From Parasphingorhabdus cellanae (GTDB taxonomy: Bacteria; Pseudomonadota; Alphaproteobacteria; Sphingomonadales; Sphingomonadaceae), in assembly GCF_017498565.1 (NCBI RefSeq), contig NZ_CP071794.1, forward strand, positions 2,594,001 through 2,658,000: a DNA stretch of 64,000 nt, read 5' to 3'. Within the stretch, counting starts at the first letter, position 1. Each line of letters starts with the position of its first letter. The notes under the pieces are model-generated. The model made no database searches. It was given only the letters and a program-made list of their open reading frames with translations, and had not been told where the DNA came from. This document shows positions 45,884-54,965 of this stretch, piece by piece. The position numbers and the translations under genes are program-made.

Positions 45884-46186
45884 TTGAGAAGCAAAACAGC
45901 TGTTGAAACAAAACCTGACCCTCTGGCGCTCAGGATCGACAAGCTGCTTTGGTATTTACGTTTTGCTGGCAACCGGACGATGGCAAAAAAACTCGCCAAT
46001 AAGGGCCATGTCCGTTTAAACGGTCGCCGGGTGGATCGCGCGCATATGATGGTCCGACAGGGGGATATCTTAACGATTCCGCAAGGCCGCGAAGTGCATG
46101 TCATCCGAATAGCAGTGTTGCCACTGCGGCGCGGCAGTGCGCCGGATGCGCAAAGCTGTTTTGAAAGACTGCGCACTGGTGAATGA
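45884..46186 (+). CDS. S4 RNA-binding domain protein (Hsp15-like)
   Basis: A 100-residue protein starting at a TTG; it may start at another near codon, because no ATG fits. The S4 domain is residues 15-70 (ALRIDKLLWYLRFAGNRTMA, GHVRLNGRRVDRAHMMVRQGDIL). It is in frame with the helicase and separated from it only by the TAG at 45872-45874 and three codons. Translation probably couples to the helicase. It resembles Hsp15, which rescues stalled 50S subunits, but the length is on the short side. Confidence 0.88.
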   Translation: MRSKTAVETKPDPLALRIDKLLWYLRFAGNRTMAKKLANKGHVRLNGRRVDRAHMMVRQGDILTIPQGREVHVIRIAVLPLRRGSAPDAQSCFERLRTGE

Positions 46187-46286
46187 AATAGGACCGAAAA
46201 CCAACTGTTGACGTTCCCAATTTTGCGCAATAGCAGATATCGATGGTCGTAAATATAACGGCCTGTAAGATGGAGTAGACGACCCG

Positions 46287-46625
46287 ATGACTTATGTTGT
46301 TACCGACGCATGTATTAAATGCAAATATATGGACTGCGTGGAAGTCTGCCCCGTTGACTGTTTTTATGAAGGTGACAATATGCTCGTCATTAACCCCAGC
46401 GAATGTATCGACTGCGGTGTGTGTGAGCCAGAATGTCCCGCCGAAGCAATTTTGCCGGATACCGAAGACGGTCTGGAAAAGTGGCTGGAAGTGAATACCA
46501 AATATTCCGAAAGCTGGCCGAACATAACCGTCAGCCGCGAGCCACCCGCTGATGCGGATGACTTCAAAGGCGTTGAAGGAAAGTTTGAAGCGCACTTCTC
46601 TGAGAAACCCGGCGAAGGCGATTAA
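46287..46625 (+). CDS. fdxA: 7Fe (3Fe-4S/4Fe-4S) ferredoxin FdxA
   Basis: A 112-residue ferredoxin with two cluster motifs: [17 protein letters not shown] and [16 protein letters not shown]. The C-terminal extension of about 50 residues ([18 protein letters not shown]) is typical of the Azotobacter FdI/FdxA type. It is probably an electron carrier for a cytoplasmic oxidoreductase. It follows the S4 gene by 100 nt and precedes carD, a common sphingomonad order. Confidence 0.95.
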   Translation: MTYVVTDACIKCKYMDCVEVCPVDCFYEGDNMLVINPSECIDCGVCEPECPAEAILPDTEDGLEKWLEVNTKYSESWPNITVSREPPADADDFKGVEGKFEAHFSEKPGEGD

Positions 46626-46652
46626 GAAAGTTTTTTAGAGGATTTCTTTTTG

Positions 46653-46862
46653 AACCTCAGGCGCCGGGCGGGCCCATCCGTGCCCTTGGCTATCCTCGCA
46701 TAAGCTCGGGCGCGTGATCGCGCTTGCCGACGCGATGCGTCGGATCAGCGCGACCTTCAGGGGTATCACCAAGCCGGGCGCAGCGAGGCAAGGCCGACCG
46801 GCCGCCGCGCCTTATTGGCGCGTAGCCAAGTGGGCAGATGCCCGCGCCCGGCGCTTGAGGTC
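46653..46862. repeat. About 210-bp imperfect palindromic element
   Basis: The left end (CCTCAGGCGCCGGGCGGGCC...CTTGGCTA) and the reverse complement of the right end (CCTCAAGCGCCGGGCGCGGG...CTTGGCTA) match closely over about 38 bp. The interior has further palindromes such as CCGACGC-GAT-GCGTCGG and CGCGCC-TTATT-GGCGCG. Such GC-rich elements occur repeatedly in sphingomonad intergenic regions, to my recollection. Confidence 0.75.
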
Positions 46863-46912
46863 CAATAAAAGTTGTGCGTTGCAACGATAAATTGCTTTTT
46901 TGTGACGAATCT

Positions 46913-46934
46913 GCTAACACTAGTGTCGGTTAGC
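46913..46934. promoter_or_regulatory. Inverted repeat upstream of carD
   Basis: GCTAAC (46913-46918) and GTTAGC (46929-46934) flank a perfect 10-bp palindrome ACACTAGTGT (46917-46926). It lies about 120 bp upstream of carD and could be an operator or a short hairpin. Confidence 0.35.
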
Positions 46935-47052
46935 GGCTGGGCACGGGGGGTGTTCGGTCGTTATATGTATGAACAAAAGGGTTTTTTCGTCGGGGTTTTG
47001 AGAAATTTGACTGGAATCATCCTTCTTTTCCATTGAGAAAGAAAGGCTTTTT

Positions 47053-47583
47053 ATGGCTGCGAATACGCTGTCCTTTGATGTGGGCGATTATGTGGTTTAC
47101 CCAAAACACGGTGTGGGCCGTGTGATCGAACTGCAAAATGAAGAAATTGCGGGCATGCAACTGGAACTTTATGTTCTGCGTTTTGAAAAAGAGCGCATGA
47201 CGTTGCGTGTACCAATGAACAAGGCAGAAGGCGTCGGCATGCGCAAACTGTCTTCTGACAAGACGCTGAAAGAGGCGCTTGAAACACTAAAAGATAAACC
47301 GAAGGTAAAACGCTCCATGTGGTCGCGCCGCGCCCAGGAATATGAAGCGAAGATCAACTCGGGTGATCTTGTCTCTATTGCCGAGGTAACCCGCGATCTT
47401 TTCCGCGCTGATGATCAGCCAGAACAAAGCTATTCCGAACGTCAGATTTTCGAAGCGGCCTCCAGCCGTCTTGCTCGCGAATTGGCTGCGATGGAAGAAA
47501 CCGATGAGCCAACCGCTCTGGCGAAAATTCTCGAGATCCTGAATATCGCGGCACCGCAATATTATGAGGTCAAGGAAGACTGA
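47053..47583 (+). CDS. CarD-family transcriptional regulator
   Basis: A 176-residue protein: CarD N-terminal domain (DVGDYVVYPKHGVGRVIELQ, residues 7-60) that contacts RNA polymerase beta, and a helical C-terminal domain. In other alphaproteobacteria, CdnL/CarD stabilises open complexes at rRNA and growth-related promoters. It is a single gene with its own promoter and a following terminator. Confidence 0.93.
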   Translation: MAANTLSFDVGDYVVYPKHGVGRVIELQNEEIAGMQLELYVLRFEKERMTLRVPMNKAEGVGMRKLSSDKTLKEALETLKDKPKVKRSMWSRRAQEYEAKINSGDLVSIAEVTRDLFRADDQPEQSYSERQIFEAASSRLARELAAMEETDEPTALAKILEILNIAAPQYYEVKED

Positions 47584-47617
47584 TCACTCTGATCTGATTT
47601 CAAATTGATATCATCAA

Positions 47618-47648
47618 GGGCCGTCCCAGAAATGGGGCGGCCTTTTTT
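47618..47648 (+). terminator. Rho-independent terminator after carD
   Basis: GGCCGTCCC and GGGGCGGCC form a stem (one mismatch) followed by six T, 35 nt after the carD stop. Confidence 0.9.
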
Positions 47649-47775
47649 GTGCCCATCGAGATAAGGATGGTTGCTAGAATATCGCTACCTTGCAGGGGTT
47701 TTGGTAAATAGAGAAATTACCGTTTGTTGAGAGATATATATAGCTACAGAATGCTTTAGGAGGCTGCAACAAATG

Positions 47776-47807
47776 AAAACGGCGACGCTTTGCAGCGTCG
47801 CCGTTTT
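47776..47807 (-). terminator. Terminator of the TonB-dependent receptor gene
   Basis: AAAACGGCGACGC and GCGTCGCCGTTTT form a 13-bp stem with a 6-nt loop, about 35 bp beyond the receptor stop; it is symmetrical enough to work on both strands. Confidence 0.85.
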
Positions 47808-47840
47808 TGAAAATTGAACCAATTTGTTAGCTTGAATGCT

Positions 47841-50800
47841 TTAGAATTCGTAACGCACGCCTAGAACAATCCGCCACAATGATGAGCTGGTTGTGACATT
47901 TTCTTCATCATCAGGATTGAAACTACTAATGATGTATTGGCCTGTCGTTGCATCGAAGCCGCCACCAGCAACTTCCACCCGGTCTGAACGATCACGAAAG
48001 GTGTTGGCGCTGCTATCAAAAATATTCAACAGATTGTCGATATCAGCGAAGATTTGAATTTTATCTTCAACACCGAACAAACGACCGGGACCAGGGATTT
48101 CCTGACTGATACGTAGGTCAAGGTCATAGGACCAGTCGTTGCGGCAGGTGTTTCTGCTAATCGAGCTTCCGAGGAAGTTGCGGGCACAACCCAAGCCGTT
48201 TGCATAATCAACCAGAGCTTGAACGGCAGCCGGATCAGATGCTGCTGACAGATTAGGATCGTCGATGCCTGTTGGAATGTAAAGCAGCGCATTGTCTGAT
48301 CCTGAACTGCTGTCCGCAAATACACCCTGATTGTCGAATGTCAGACTGTAAGGGCGACCTGACTGTGCAATGAAGCTAAATCCTAACCGAGTTGCAAAAT
48401 CATCAAAGAAATATTCTTTGAAGTCGAGCTGCGCAGTGATCCGGTGCCGGGTTTCGAAATTTGACGTTGAAACTGCAGGATTTTGGCGATCAAACGCGGC
48501 CGTGCTATCAAAGCTGGATGTAGAGGTAGAACTCGCAAGGTTCCGTCGGTTGTTTGAATCAACAAAAGCATAACCAAGGTTGATTTTGGTCGACCCCGCT
48601 TCAGTAAAGACGCCGCCCAAGAAACGTTTGCCCAGACTGAGACCAAATGCGTGGCTGCTATAGCCCGCTGCATTGGTGAACTGTATTTCGTCGTCCCGGC
48701 GGGTTGAGAAACACTCAGCTGTCACACCGGTATAGGTTGGCGGGGTTCCGCCTGTTCCAGAAAGAACAGCATTACATCCGGCGGCATCTGGATCAATTGC
48801 ACGCAGAATCGGACGACCGTCCACTGTAAAGCCATTCACACCCAATGCTGGATTTGGAACCTGGGAGAGATCGACAAAGTTATAAGGATTACGGAACCGG
48901 CTATAGATATAGTCGGCCTTGATATTCCAGTTGTCAAAAAACCCGTCATTGCCGGTGAAGTTCAAAACACTCTCAAAGCCAAGATTGGCACGTACCACGG
49001 TCGCGATTTTAAGATCAGGGTCGGTCGATTGTGTATCAGCCAAACCGGCAGATGATGTGGCAGATGCTGCTTCCACAACACAGGCGGGGATACCGGAAAA
49101 GGTTCCACCTGGGGTTACGTCGATCTGTCCATTGGCATCACGCAATGGATCGCAGCCGCTGACCAAGCTGTTGGCTGCCGCGGTAGAGAAGCCATTATTT
49201 GAGAAAGCGTTTGAGAACCAAACAGTGGGATCGCCGCCGGAGTAGATACCTACACCGCCAGTCAGCACAGAATTACTGAGAAATCCGTCATTGTCGAAAC
49301 CATAGTTGAACGCAACGCGTGGCTGGAAAACTGGATCCAGACGGCTGAATGAATTGCGGTTGGTGAAGCCGTAACGAGACAAAAAGTTGGGATTGGCACG
49401 TGGTGCATCGCCATTGTACAAATCGGTTCTGATACCAATCGTAACAGACAGATTATCGTTTACACGCCAATCATCCTGCGCATAAAATGACCAGATCGTC
49501 CGTGACCAATCAGCCGCTGCTTCGTTAATATCGCCGGAAGGGGATGCAGCGATAACCGCTCCACCAATGTTTCCGCTCGCAGCATCACTTGGACTGGAAA
49601 AAGCTGATGTAAAGCCAGTCCCACCTGATAACAGGCCAGCACGCAAGTCATCAACATTCTGGAAGAATAGAGTGCCTGTTGCGTTGATCGCAAAGAGATT
49701 GAAAATATCGAGCTTGTTATATTCCGTGCCAATTTTGATATCATGATCGCCAGCGGAATAGTTAGCCTGAAATTTCACCAGATCAACTTGCCGGTCCAAC
49801 TGGTTAGCCGAACGGAAAATTCCCGGACCGGCAATAACTGCACCATCTACACCTGAACCATTGCCAGCAATGACACCACCGCCAAGATCTGTGCTATTGT
49901 CGATGCCGACAACAATGCGGTTGATTGGATTATCTGATTGTGCTTCGCCTCCGCCGACAGGACCTTGAAGATCACTCACTTCAGAGCGAGACACACGCAA
50001 CTCAGTGGAAAGGTTATCTGTCCATTGCGAATAGAGGCGAGCCGAGTAATAATCCGATTCTGTACCTTCCAATTCGAAACTATTTACACCAGTAATTTCA
50101 CTGTCGCGCTGATCAAAGTCATCTTCTTCTACCCGACCTTCTTTAAGGTTCTGATATGTAACTTCAAGACGATGATCATCATTGATCAACCAGTCCAATC
50201 GTCCAAAAAAGCGTCGGTCGGTTTGGGGAAGTGTGCGAGCAATTTCGCCCGTATCAATGCCATAAACAGTGTTCAGCACATCTGAAATTTCATCGAATTG
50301 CGCTTGATTGACACCAGCTGCCTCATTCGCAAATCCTGCTCCTGCCGGGCCGTTGTCTTGACTATTGCCGAGATCGGTTTCTTCATAAGCAAAGAAGAAG
50401 AACAGCTTGTCTTTAATGATTGGGCCAGAGAGCGTTGCGCCCCAGCGATAGCGATCAAAAGGAGACTGTGTAATGTTTTGGCCATCCACTGTGTCGCCCG
50501 TCAGGCCATCGCCCGTATAAGTAAAAAAGGCCGTGCCGTGAAAGTCATTCTCACCGGATTTTGTGACAGTGTTAATTGCACAGCCGCTGAATTGACCATA
50601 CTCAACATCAAAAGGCGCAAATTCAACAGATGTTTCGCGGATTGCATCAAAAGGAATCGGCAATGAATTACGCGCGGCAAAGGGAGTGTTGTTGAGGCCA
50701 AAAGAATCTGATTGAGATATGCCATCGACAGTGAAGCTATTCGACCGAGTGTTTCCGCCCAAACAGGACACTTCGTCTACTTCATTGCTCCGATCCAGCG

Positions 50801-51302
50801 ATACGAGCGGATTGAATTTTATTATATCGCGAACATCGCGGGTAACTGAAGGGAATCCTTCTAAGGCTTCCAACCCAAACGCTTGTCCAGGACCCACAGC
50901 AAGTTGAGATACACCAGCACGTGTACCCGTAACGACGATTACATTTTCTTCAGAACCAGATGCAAGCGTAAAGGTATAGTCAGTGTTACCTTGAAGGTTC
51001 AAAAACTGGTTCTCAACCGTTTGGCCTTCGAAGCCCGGTGCAGTTGCCGTAATTGTGTAAGGGCCACCGGTGACAAGCGTTTCAGCGCGAAACAAGCCGT
51101 TGGATCCAGTAGAAATTGTTCTTTTCTGACCGGTTCGAGTATCGGTGATTGTGACAGTAGCGCCGGAAATGGCGGCACCACTTTCATCAGCAACTTTACC
51201 TTCGACGCCAGATGTAATCTGCTGCGCTGCGGCTGGAGTGGCCATCAGGCCGGCTGTGGAAAGGCTGACAACGCTGGCTGCCAATAGATATTTCATTTTC
51301 AT
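47841..51302 (-). CDS. TonB-dependent receptor with CarboxypepD-regulatory-like N-terminal domain
   Basis: A protein of about 1153 residues. The start is taken at the ATG at 51302, with GGGGA upstream; an in-frame ATG lies at 51317. The signal peptide ends near AAAQQI. Residues 33-110 form a carboxypeptidase-regulatory-like beta-sandwich (VEGKVADESGAAISGATVTI), followed by a plug (about 130-260) and a beta-barrel that ends in a C-terminal Phe (RIVLGVRYEF). This architecture matches Oar/SusC-like receptors of sphingomonads that import oligosaccharides or peptides. No substrate-binding SusD partner is beside it. Confidence 0.93.
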   Translation of the reverse strand: MKMKYLLAASVVSLSTAGLMATPAAAQQITSGVEGKVADESGAAISGATVTITDTRTGQKRTISTGSNGLFRAETLVTGGPYTITATAPGFEGQTVENQFLNLQGNTDYTFTLASGSEENVIVVTGTRAGVSQLAVGPGQAFGLEALEGFPSVTRDVRDIIKFNPLVSLDRSNEVDEVSCLGGNTRSNSFTVDGISQSDSFGLNNTPFAARNSLPIPFDAIRETSVEFAPFDVEYGQFSGCAINTVTKSGENDFHGTAFFTYTGDGLTGDTVDGQNITQSPFDRYRWGATLSGPIIKDKLFFFFAYEETDLGNSQDNGPAGAGFANEAAGVNQAQFDEISDVLNTVYGIDTGEIARTLPQTDRRFFGRLDWLINDDHRLEVTYQNLKEGRVEEDDFDQRDSEITGVNSFELEGTESDYYSARLYSQWTDNLSTELRVSRSEVSDLQGPVGGGEAQSDNPINRIVVGIDNSTDLGGGVIAGNGSGVDGAVIAGPGIFRSANQLDRQVDLVKFQANYSAGDHDIKIGTEYNKLDIFNLFAINATGTLFFQNVDDLRAGLLSGGTGFTSAFSSPSDAASGNIGGAVIAASPSGDINEAAADWSRTIWSFYAQDDWRVNDNLSVTIGIRTDLYNGDAPRANPNFLSRYGFTNRNSFSRLDPVFQPRVAFNYGFDNDGFLSNSVLTGGVGIYSGGDPTVWFSNAFSNNGFSTAAANSLVSGCDPLRDANGQIDVTPGGTFSGIPACVVEAASATSSAGLADTQSTDPDLKIATVVRANLGFESVLNFTGNDGFFDNWNIKADYIYSRFRNPYNFVDLSQVPNPALGVNGFTVDGRPILRAIDPDAAGCNAVLSGTGGTPPTYTGVTAECFSTRRDDEIQFTNAAGYSSHAFGLSLGKRFLGGVFTEAGSTKINLGYAFVDSNNRRNLASSTSTSSFDSTAAFDRQNPAVSTSNFETRHRITAQLDFKEYFFDDFATRLGFSFIAQSGRPYSLTFDNQGVFADSSSGSDNALLYIPTGIDDPNLSAASDPAAVQALVDYANGLGCARNFLGSSISRNTCRNDWSYDLDLRISQEIPGPGRLFGVEDKIQIFADIDNLLNIFDSSANTFRDRSDRVEVAGGGFDATTGQYIISSFNPDDEENVTTSSSLWRIVLGVRYEF

Positions 51303-51533
51303 GTTAAGGTTCCCCATTTGCGGTCTTTTACAGTGATGGACATGATCGGCGACGCGGTGAACGTCCTGAACGCCATGTAATCGAACTGCTCCCTAGGGGC
51401 GTAAAATGACAGTTTTGTCTCAATCGCAACGACTTTGTTTTGCGCTGCAGCATTTAATTTTTATCCACAGTTTATCAAGGGCTTGGAAAATCGGTTGATA
51501 AATGGCCGAGTTTCACTGCGGAATGAAGCTATC

Positions 51534-52154
51534 TTATTGAATTAAAGTATTTATTGATTCCAAAATAGCGGAAAAATCGCTCGTAACGACTGTTTTTGAC
51601 TGTTGCGAATTTATCACGATATCTGCATGCATCTGTGAAGGCGCGACAAATTTTTCGTGCATCGGATCGACCTGACTGCGAAAAACTTCTCGGACCGAGT
51701 CGGCCGTGCGCCCGCGTTCCCTGACATCACGTTCTAGGCGTCGTTCAAATCGGATGGCGCTGTCACATCGCACAAAAACAGATAGATCAAATAGCTGCCG
51801 CAAGGGAGCGTGGTGCAGGATCAATATGCCGTCGACCAATATGATCTGCCGTGGCTCGGTAAGCTCCGTTTCCATCTTGGGCATATGCGTTGGAAAATCA
51901 TAAAGCGGCCGGTCAATTGATTGACCCTGTTTTAGTAAAGATAGTTGCGCGCGCATCTTGTCAAAATCAACCGCATCGGGGTGATCGAAATTCGGACCTC
52001 CCTTACCTTCCGGGGCATCGCCATAACCAAAAAAATAGTCATCTTGTGGCAGGATGACGCATTGATCAGCGCCCAATGTCCCATGGATATAAGCCGCCAG
52101 TGTCGATTTTCCTGAGCAGCTGCCGCCACTAATCCCCACAACTTTTGGACTCAT
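51534..52154 (-). CDS. Uridine kinase-like P-loop kinase
   Basis: A 206-residue kinase: Walker A GISGGSCSGKSTL, the acidic-Tyr motif ILPQDDYFFG typical of uridine/phosphoribulokinase-type enzymes, NFDHPDAVDFDKM and the LID region ERRLERDVRERGR. It probably phosphorylates uridine or a related nucleoside. Its start overlaps the end of the oxygenase gene by 4 nt (52151-52154), which implies translational coupling. The last of four genes in an operon with a nucleoside transporter. Confidence 0.9.
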   Translation of the reverse strand: MSPKVVGISGGSCSGKSTLAAYIHGTLGADQCVILPQDDYFFGYGDAPEGKGGPNFDHPDAVDFDKMRAQLSLLKQGQSIDRPLYDFPTHMPKMETELTEPRQIILVDGILILHHAPLRQLFDLSVFVRCDSAIRFERRLERDVRERGRTADSVREVFRSQVDPMHEKFVAPSQMHADIVINSQQSKTVVTSDFSAILESINTLIQ

Positions 52155-53095
52155 ACCAATCCAATTTCGCGAAGACGTTCCATCAGATAATCATGGGCCG
52201 TAATCGGCTCTGGATAGAGATTGGGATGATCCTCATCTATGGATTGCGGCAAAGTCTCGATTAAATAGTCTGGCCGGAAGTGAAGGAAAAATGGCATCGA
52301 ATAGCGCGAATGTCCGCGCCGTTCTGGTGGCGGATTAACTACCCGGTGTGTCGTCGATGGCAAGCGGTTGTTGGTCAGTCGTTGCAGCATATCGCCAATA
52401 TTGACGGCGAGCTCACCTGGTTTCGGAGTCACAGGGCGCCAATTGCCTTGTTTGTCCAGCAGCTCAAGCCCCGCTTCTTCTGCTCCGATAAGCAGGGTAA
52501 TGGTGTTGATATCTTCATGCGCTGCGGCGCGCACGGCAGGTGAATCAGCTGGTACCGGCGGATAATGGATGAGACGTAATATACTGTTACCGTCGCGCAC
52601 TGTGTCGTCGAAGAAATTGGGCTCCAATCCCAGGAAGCGTGCAATCCCTTCCAATATGCGTTGTCCCGCCTTGTCAAAAGCAGCGAACAGCTCAAGATAG
52701 CATTCGCGAAAGCCGTCCACTTCTTCCGGCCAAATATTGTCACTCATAAACGGTTCAAACGCATGTCCGCTCGGCAACTGCCGACCGATATGCCAGAACT
52801 CCTTGAGGTCGTGTATGTTGGAATCTTTAGCCGCCTCTGTACCGAAAGGCGTGTAGCCGCGGGCACCGCCGCCGCCGGGAACATAATATTTGCGTTTCAC
52901 ACCATCCGGCAACGCGAAAAACGCGCGGGACATGTGCTCGGCTTTTGCGATCAATTCATCCGGAATGCCGTGATCTGAAATAATGGCAAAGCCCCAGTCG
53001 GAAAAAGACTGGCCGATGCGTGATGAAAAAGCATCCTTGTCTTTGTCAGACAAAGCAAGAGAGATAGACGATAATGTATCATTGGTATGCGACAT
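52151..53095 (-). CDS. IPNS-family 2-oxoglutarate/Fe(II)-dependent oxygenase
   Basis: A 314-residue enzyme with the DIOX_N domain (about 8-125, GFAIISDHGIPDEL) and a 2OG-FeII domain. The iron ligands are HxD in AAHEDINTITLL and His in LPSTTHRVVNP, and the 2-oxoglutarate Arg is in SRYSMPFFLHF. The gene lies between a CNT nucleoside transporter and a uridine kinase-like gene. Some family members hydroxylate pyrimidines or pyrimidine nucleosides (thymine 7-hydroxylase in fungi), so a nucleoside or base substrate is a reasonable inference. Confidence 0.9.
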   Translation of the reverse strand: MSHTNDTLSSISLALSDKDKDAFSSRIGQSFSDWGFAIISDHGIPDELIAKAEHMSRAFFALPDGVKRKYYVPGGGGARGYTPFGTEAAKDSNIHDLKEFWHIGRQLPSGHAFEPFMSDNIWPEEVDGFRECYLELFAAFDKAGQRILEGIARFLGLEPNFFDDTVRDGNSILRLIHYPPVPADSPAVRAAAHEDINTITLLIGAEEAGLELLDKQGNWRPVTPKPGELAVNIGDMLQRLTNNRLPSTTHRVVNPPPERRGHSRYSMPFFLHFRPDYLIETLPQSIDEDHPNLYPEPITAHDYLMERLREIGLV

Positions 53096-53138
53096 GCTTC
53101 TATGATGCTCTGCTTATCCGTTTTGTCAATCTATCCAC

Positions 53139-54374
53139 TCAACCCAGGGATAATAATAATCCGGCCAAGGCTGCACTCATTAGATTGGCGAGCGATCCGG
53201 CGGCTAGTGCTCTCAGACCAAGGCGGGCAATTACAGGGCGCTGATTGGGTGCCAGTCCGCCGGTAACGGCCAGTTGAATAGCAATCGACAGAAAGTTAGC
53301 GAATCCGCATAAAGCAAAAGTCACGATCGCAACGGTAGTGGGCGACAATGTATCACCCATATTGCCCAGATCGCTAAAAGCCACAAATTCGTTCAAGACC
53401 ACCTTGGTTCCGAACAGGCCGCCGGCTGCAAAAGCCTCTTCCCAAGGTACGCCCAGCAGGAACATGATGGGCGCAAAGACATAGCCGATAATCTGCTGGA
53501 AGCTAAGGTTGGGTTGACCAAACCAGCCTCCGACGCCGCCCAATATACCGTTGGCCAAGGCCACAAGCGCGACAAAGGCGAGCACCATGGCACCAACAGC
53601 TACGGCAATTTTAACACCGGTTTGCGCGCCCATAGACGCGGCCATAATGATATTTGCCGGTTTCTCTTCCTCATAGTCCACGGCAACCACCAGTTCTTCC
53701 GGTGCTTCGGCATCAGGATCATCAGGCATGATAATTTTTGCCATCAAGATACCGCCAGGCGCCGACATAAAAGCGGCGGCGAGAAGATAATCAATCCGTA
53801 TGCCCATCGAGGCATATGCGGCCAATATGGTGCCAGCCACCCCGGCCATGCCGACACTCATTACCGTAAACAGCTGAGACTCAGTCAACTTTGCTAGATA
53901 AGGACGAATAACTAGAGGTGATTCCGATTGGCCAACGAAAATATTCGCTGCGGCACAAAGAGATTCAACTTTCGATATTCCAGTGACTTTCTGGATTCCA
54001 CCACCCACCCATTTGATGATGAATTGCATCACTCCGAGATAATAGAGAATTGAAATCAAAGCCGAGAAAAAGATGATGACGGGCAGTGCGGCGATGGCAA
54101 AGCTGTTTCCGCCCATGTCAGGGTTTGCGAGCGGGCCAAAAATGAAATTCGTGCCGTCTGCTGCATATCCAAGGAGGTTCGAAACGCCAGTAGACATGGC
54201 TTGGATGATATCTTTACCCGCTGGCACATAAAGTACGAGCACAGCAATCCCGGCCTGAAGTGCAAAGGCTGCCGAGACCACACGAAGACGCACTTTGCGG
54301 CGCCCGGTTGAAAGGGAAAAAGCGAGTAGAAGGATTACCGCCATTCCGGCAATGCTTGTCAGAATCGAGGTCAT
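53139..54374 (-). CDS. NupC-family concentrative nucleoside transporter
   Basis: A 411-residue CNT-family symporter with about eight membrane segments. Signature stretches are FVGQSESPLVIRPYL, GVAGTILAAYASMGI, FMSAPGGILMAK and FALCGFANFLSIAIQLAVTGG near the end. Length and motifs are normal for the Na+- or H+-coupled nucleoside transporters. It lies 22 nt downstream of the LOG gene and 43 nt upstream of the oxygenase gene. Confidence 0.95.
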   Translation of the reverse strand: MTSILTSIAGMAVILLLAFSLSTGRRKVRLRVVSAAFALQAGIAVLVLYVPAGKDIIQAMSTGVSNLLGYAADGTNFIFGPLANPDMGGNSFAIAALPVIIFFSALISILYYLGVMQFIIKWVGGGIQKVTGISKVESLCAAANIFVGQSESPLVIRPYLAKLTESQLFTVMSVGMAGVAGTILAAYASMGIRIDYLLAAAFMSAPGGILMAKIIMPDDPDAEAPEELVVAVDYEEEKPANIIMAASMGAQTGVKIAVAVGAMVLAFVALVALANGILGGVGGWFGQPNLSFQQIIGYVFAPIMFLLGVPWEEAFAAGGLFGTKVVLNEFVAFSDLGNMGDTLSPTTVAIVTFALCGFANFLSIAIQLAVTGGLAPNQRPVIARLGLRALAAGSLANLMSAALAGLLLSLG

Positions 54375-54396
54375 TAGCGGGTTGTCCCGGTTGATT

Positions 54397-54965
54397 TTAC
54401 CACGTCACTTCCCCATTCGAACCTGTGTATGCAGATGTCAGCTGATCCAATATTTCATTGATATCATCGCTCAATATCAACTGTTCGCGGCGCGCTGAGG
54501 ACATAAACCCATGGCCCGCGACATTGTCCAAAAACATTGTGAGAGAATCCCAGTAGCCATTGACGTTGAGCAGCCCGATCGGCTTGCCGTGATATCCCAG
54601 TGCTTTCCAGGTCCATGCTTCAAACAGTTCATCCAACGTCCCGATTCCGCCAGGTATGGCAACAAAACCGTCGGTAAGTTCCGTCATTTTTGCTTTGCGC
54701 TCATGCATGGACGTAACGACGTGCAGCTCAGTCAGCCCGGTATGAGCGACCTCATGATCTTTCAGCATTTCAGGAATAACGCCGTAAACTTTCCCGCCAC
54801 CATCAAGCACTGCATCGGCAATAATACCCATTAGGCCGAGACGTCCGCCGCCAAAGACCAGATCGATGTTCCGCTGAGCCATGATCTGGCCCAATTTTTT
54901 TGCTGTCTCGGCGAAAACGGGGTCCCCCCAGCGCTCGCGCCACAATAAACCGCTAGTCTTCGCAC
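54397..54965 (-). pseudogene. LOG-family (TIGR00730) nucleotide phosphoribohydrolase-like gene, broken by a 1-nt deletion
   Basis: From a GTG at 54965 (AGGGGA upstream) the frame reads VRRLAVYCGASAGG, the correct LOG N terminus. It then leaves the family frame in a run of six G (plus-strand C 54924-54929). From there the downstream frame continues WGDPVFAETAKKLGQ, with FGGGRLGLMG, HERKAKM and PGGIGTLDELFEAWTW. Seven G would restore an intact protein of about 190 residues. LOG enzymes release bases from nucleoside monophosphates. Either a real frameshift, a phase-variable tract or a sequencing error. An ATG at 54945 would give only a truncated 182-residue protein lacking the first strand. Confidence 0.85.

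Larger units (their letters stand above)
46626..47052. other. Intergenic region with a large palindromic element and the carD promoter
   Basis: No gene is seen between fdxA and carD. The region holds the element at 46653-46862 and a small inverted repeat at 46913-46934, then an A/T-rich stretch that must contain the carD promoter and ribosome site (GAAAGAAAGG before the ATG). Confidence 0.6.
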
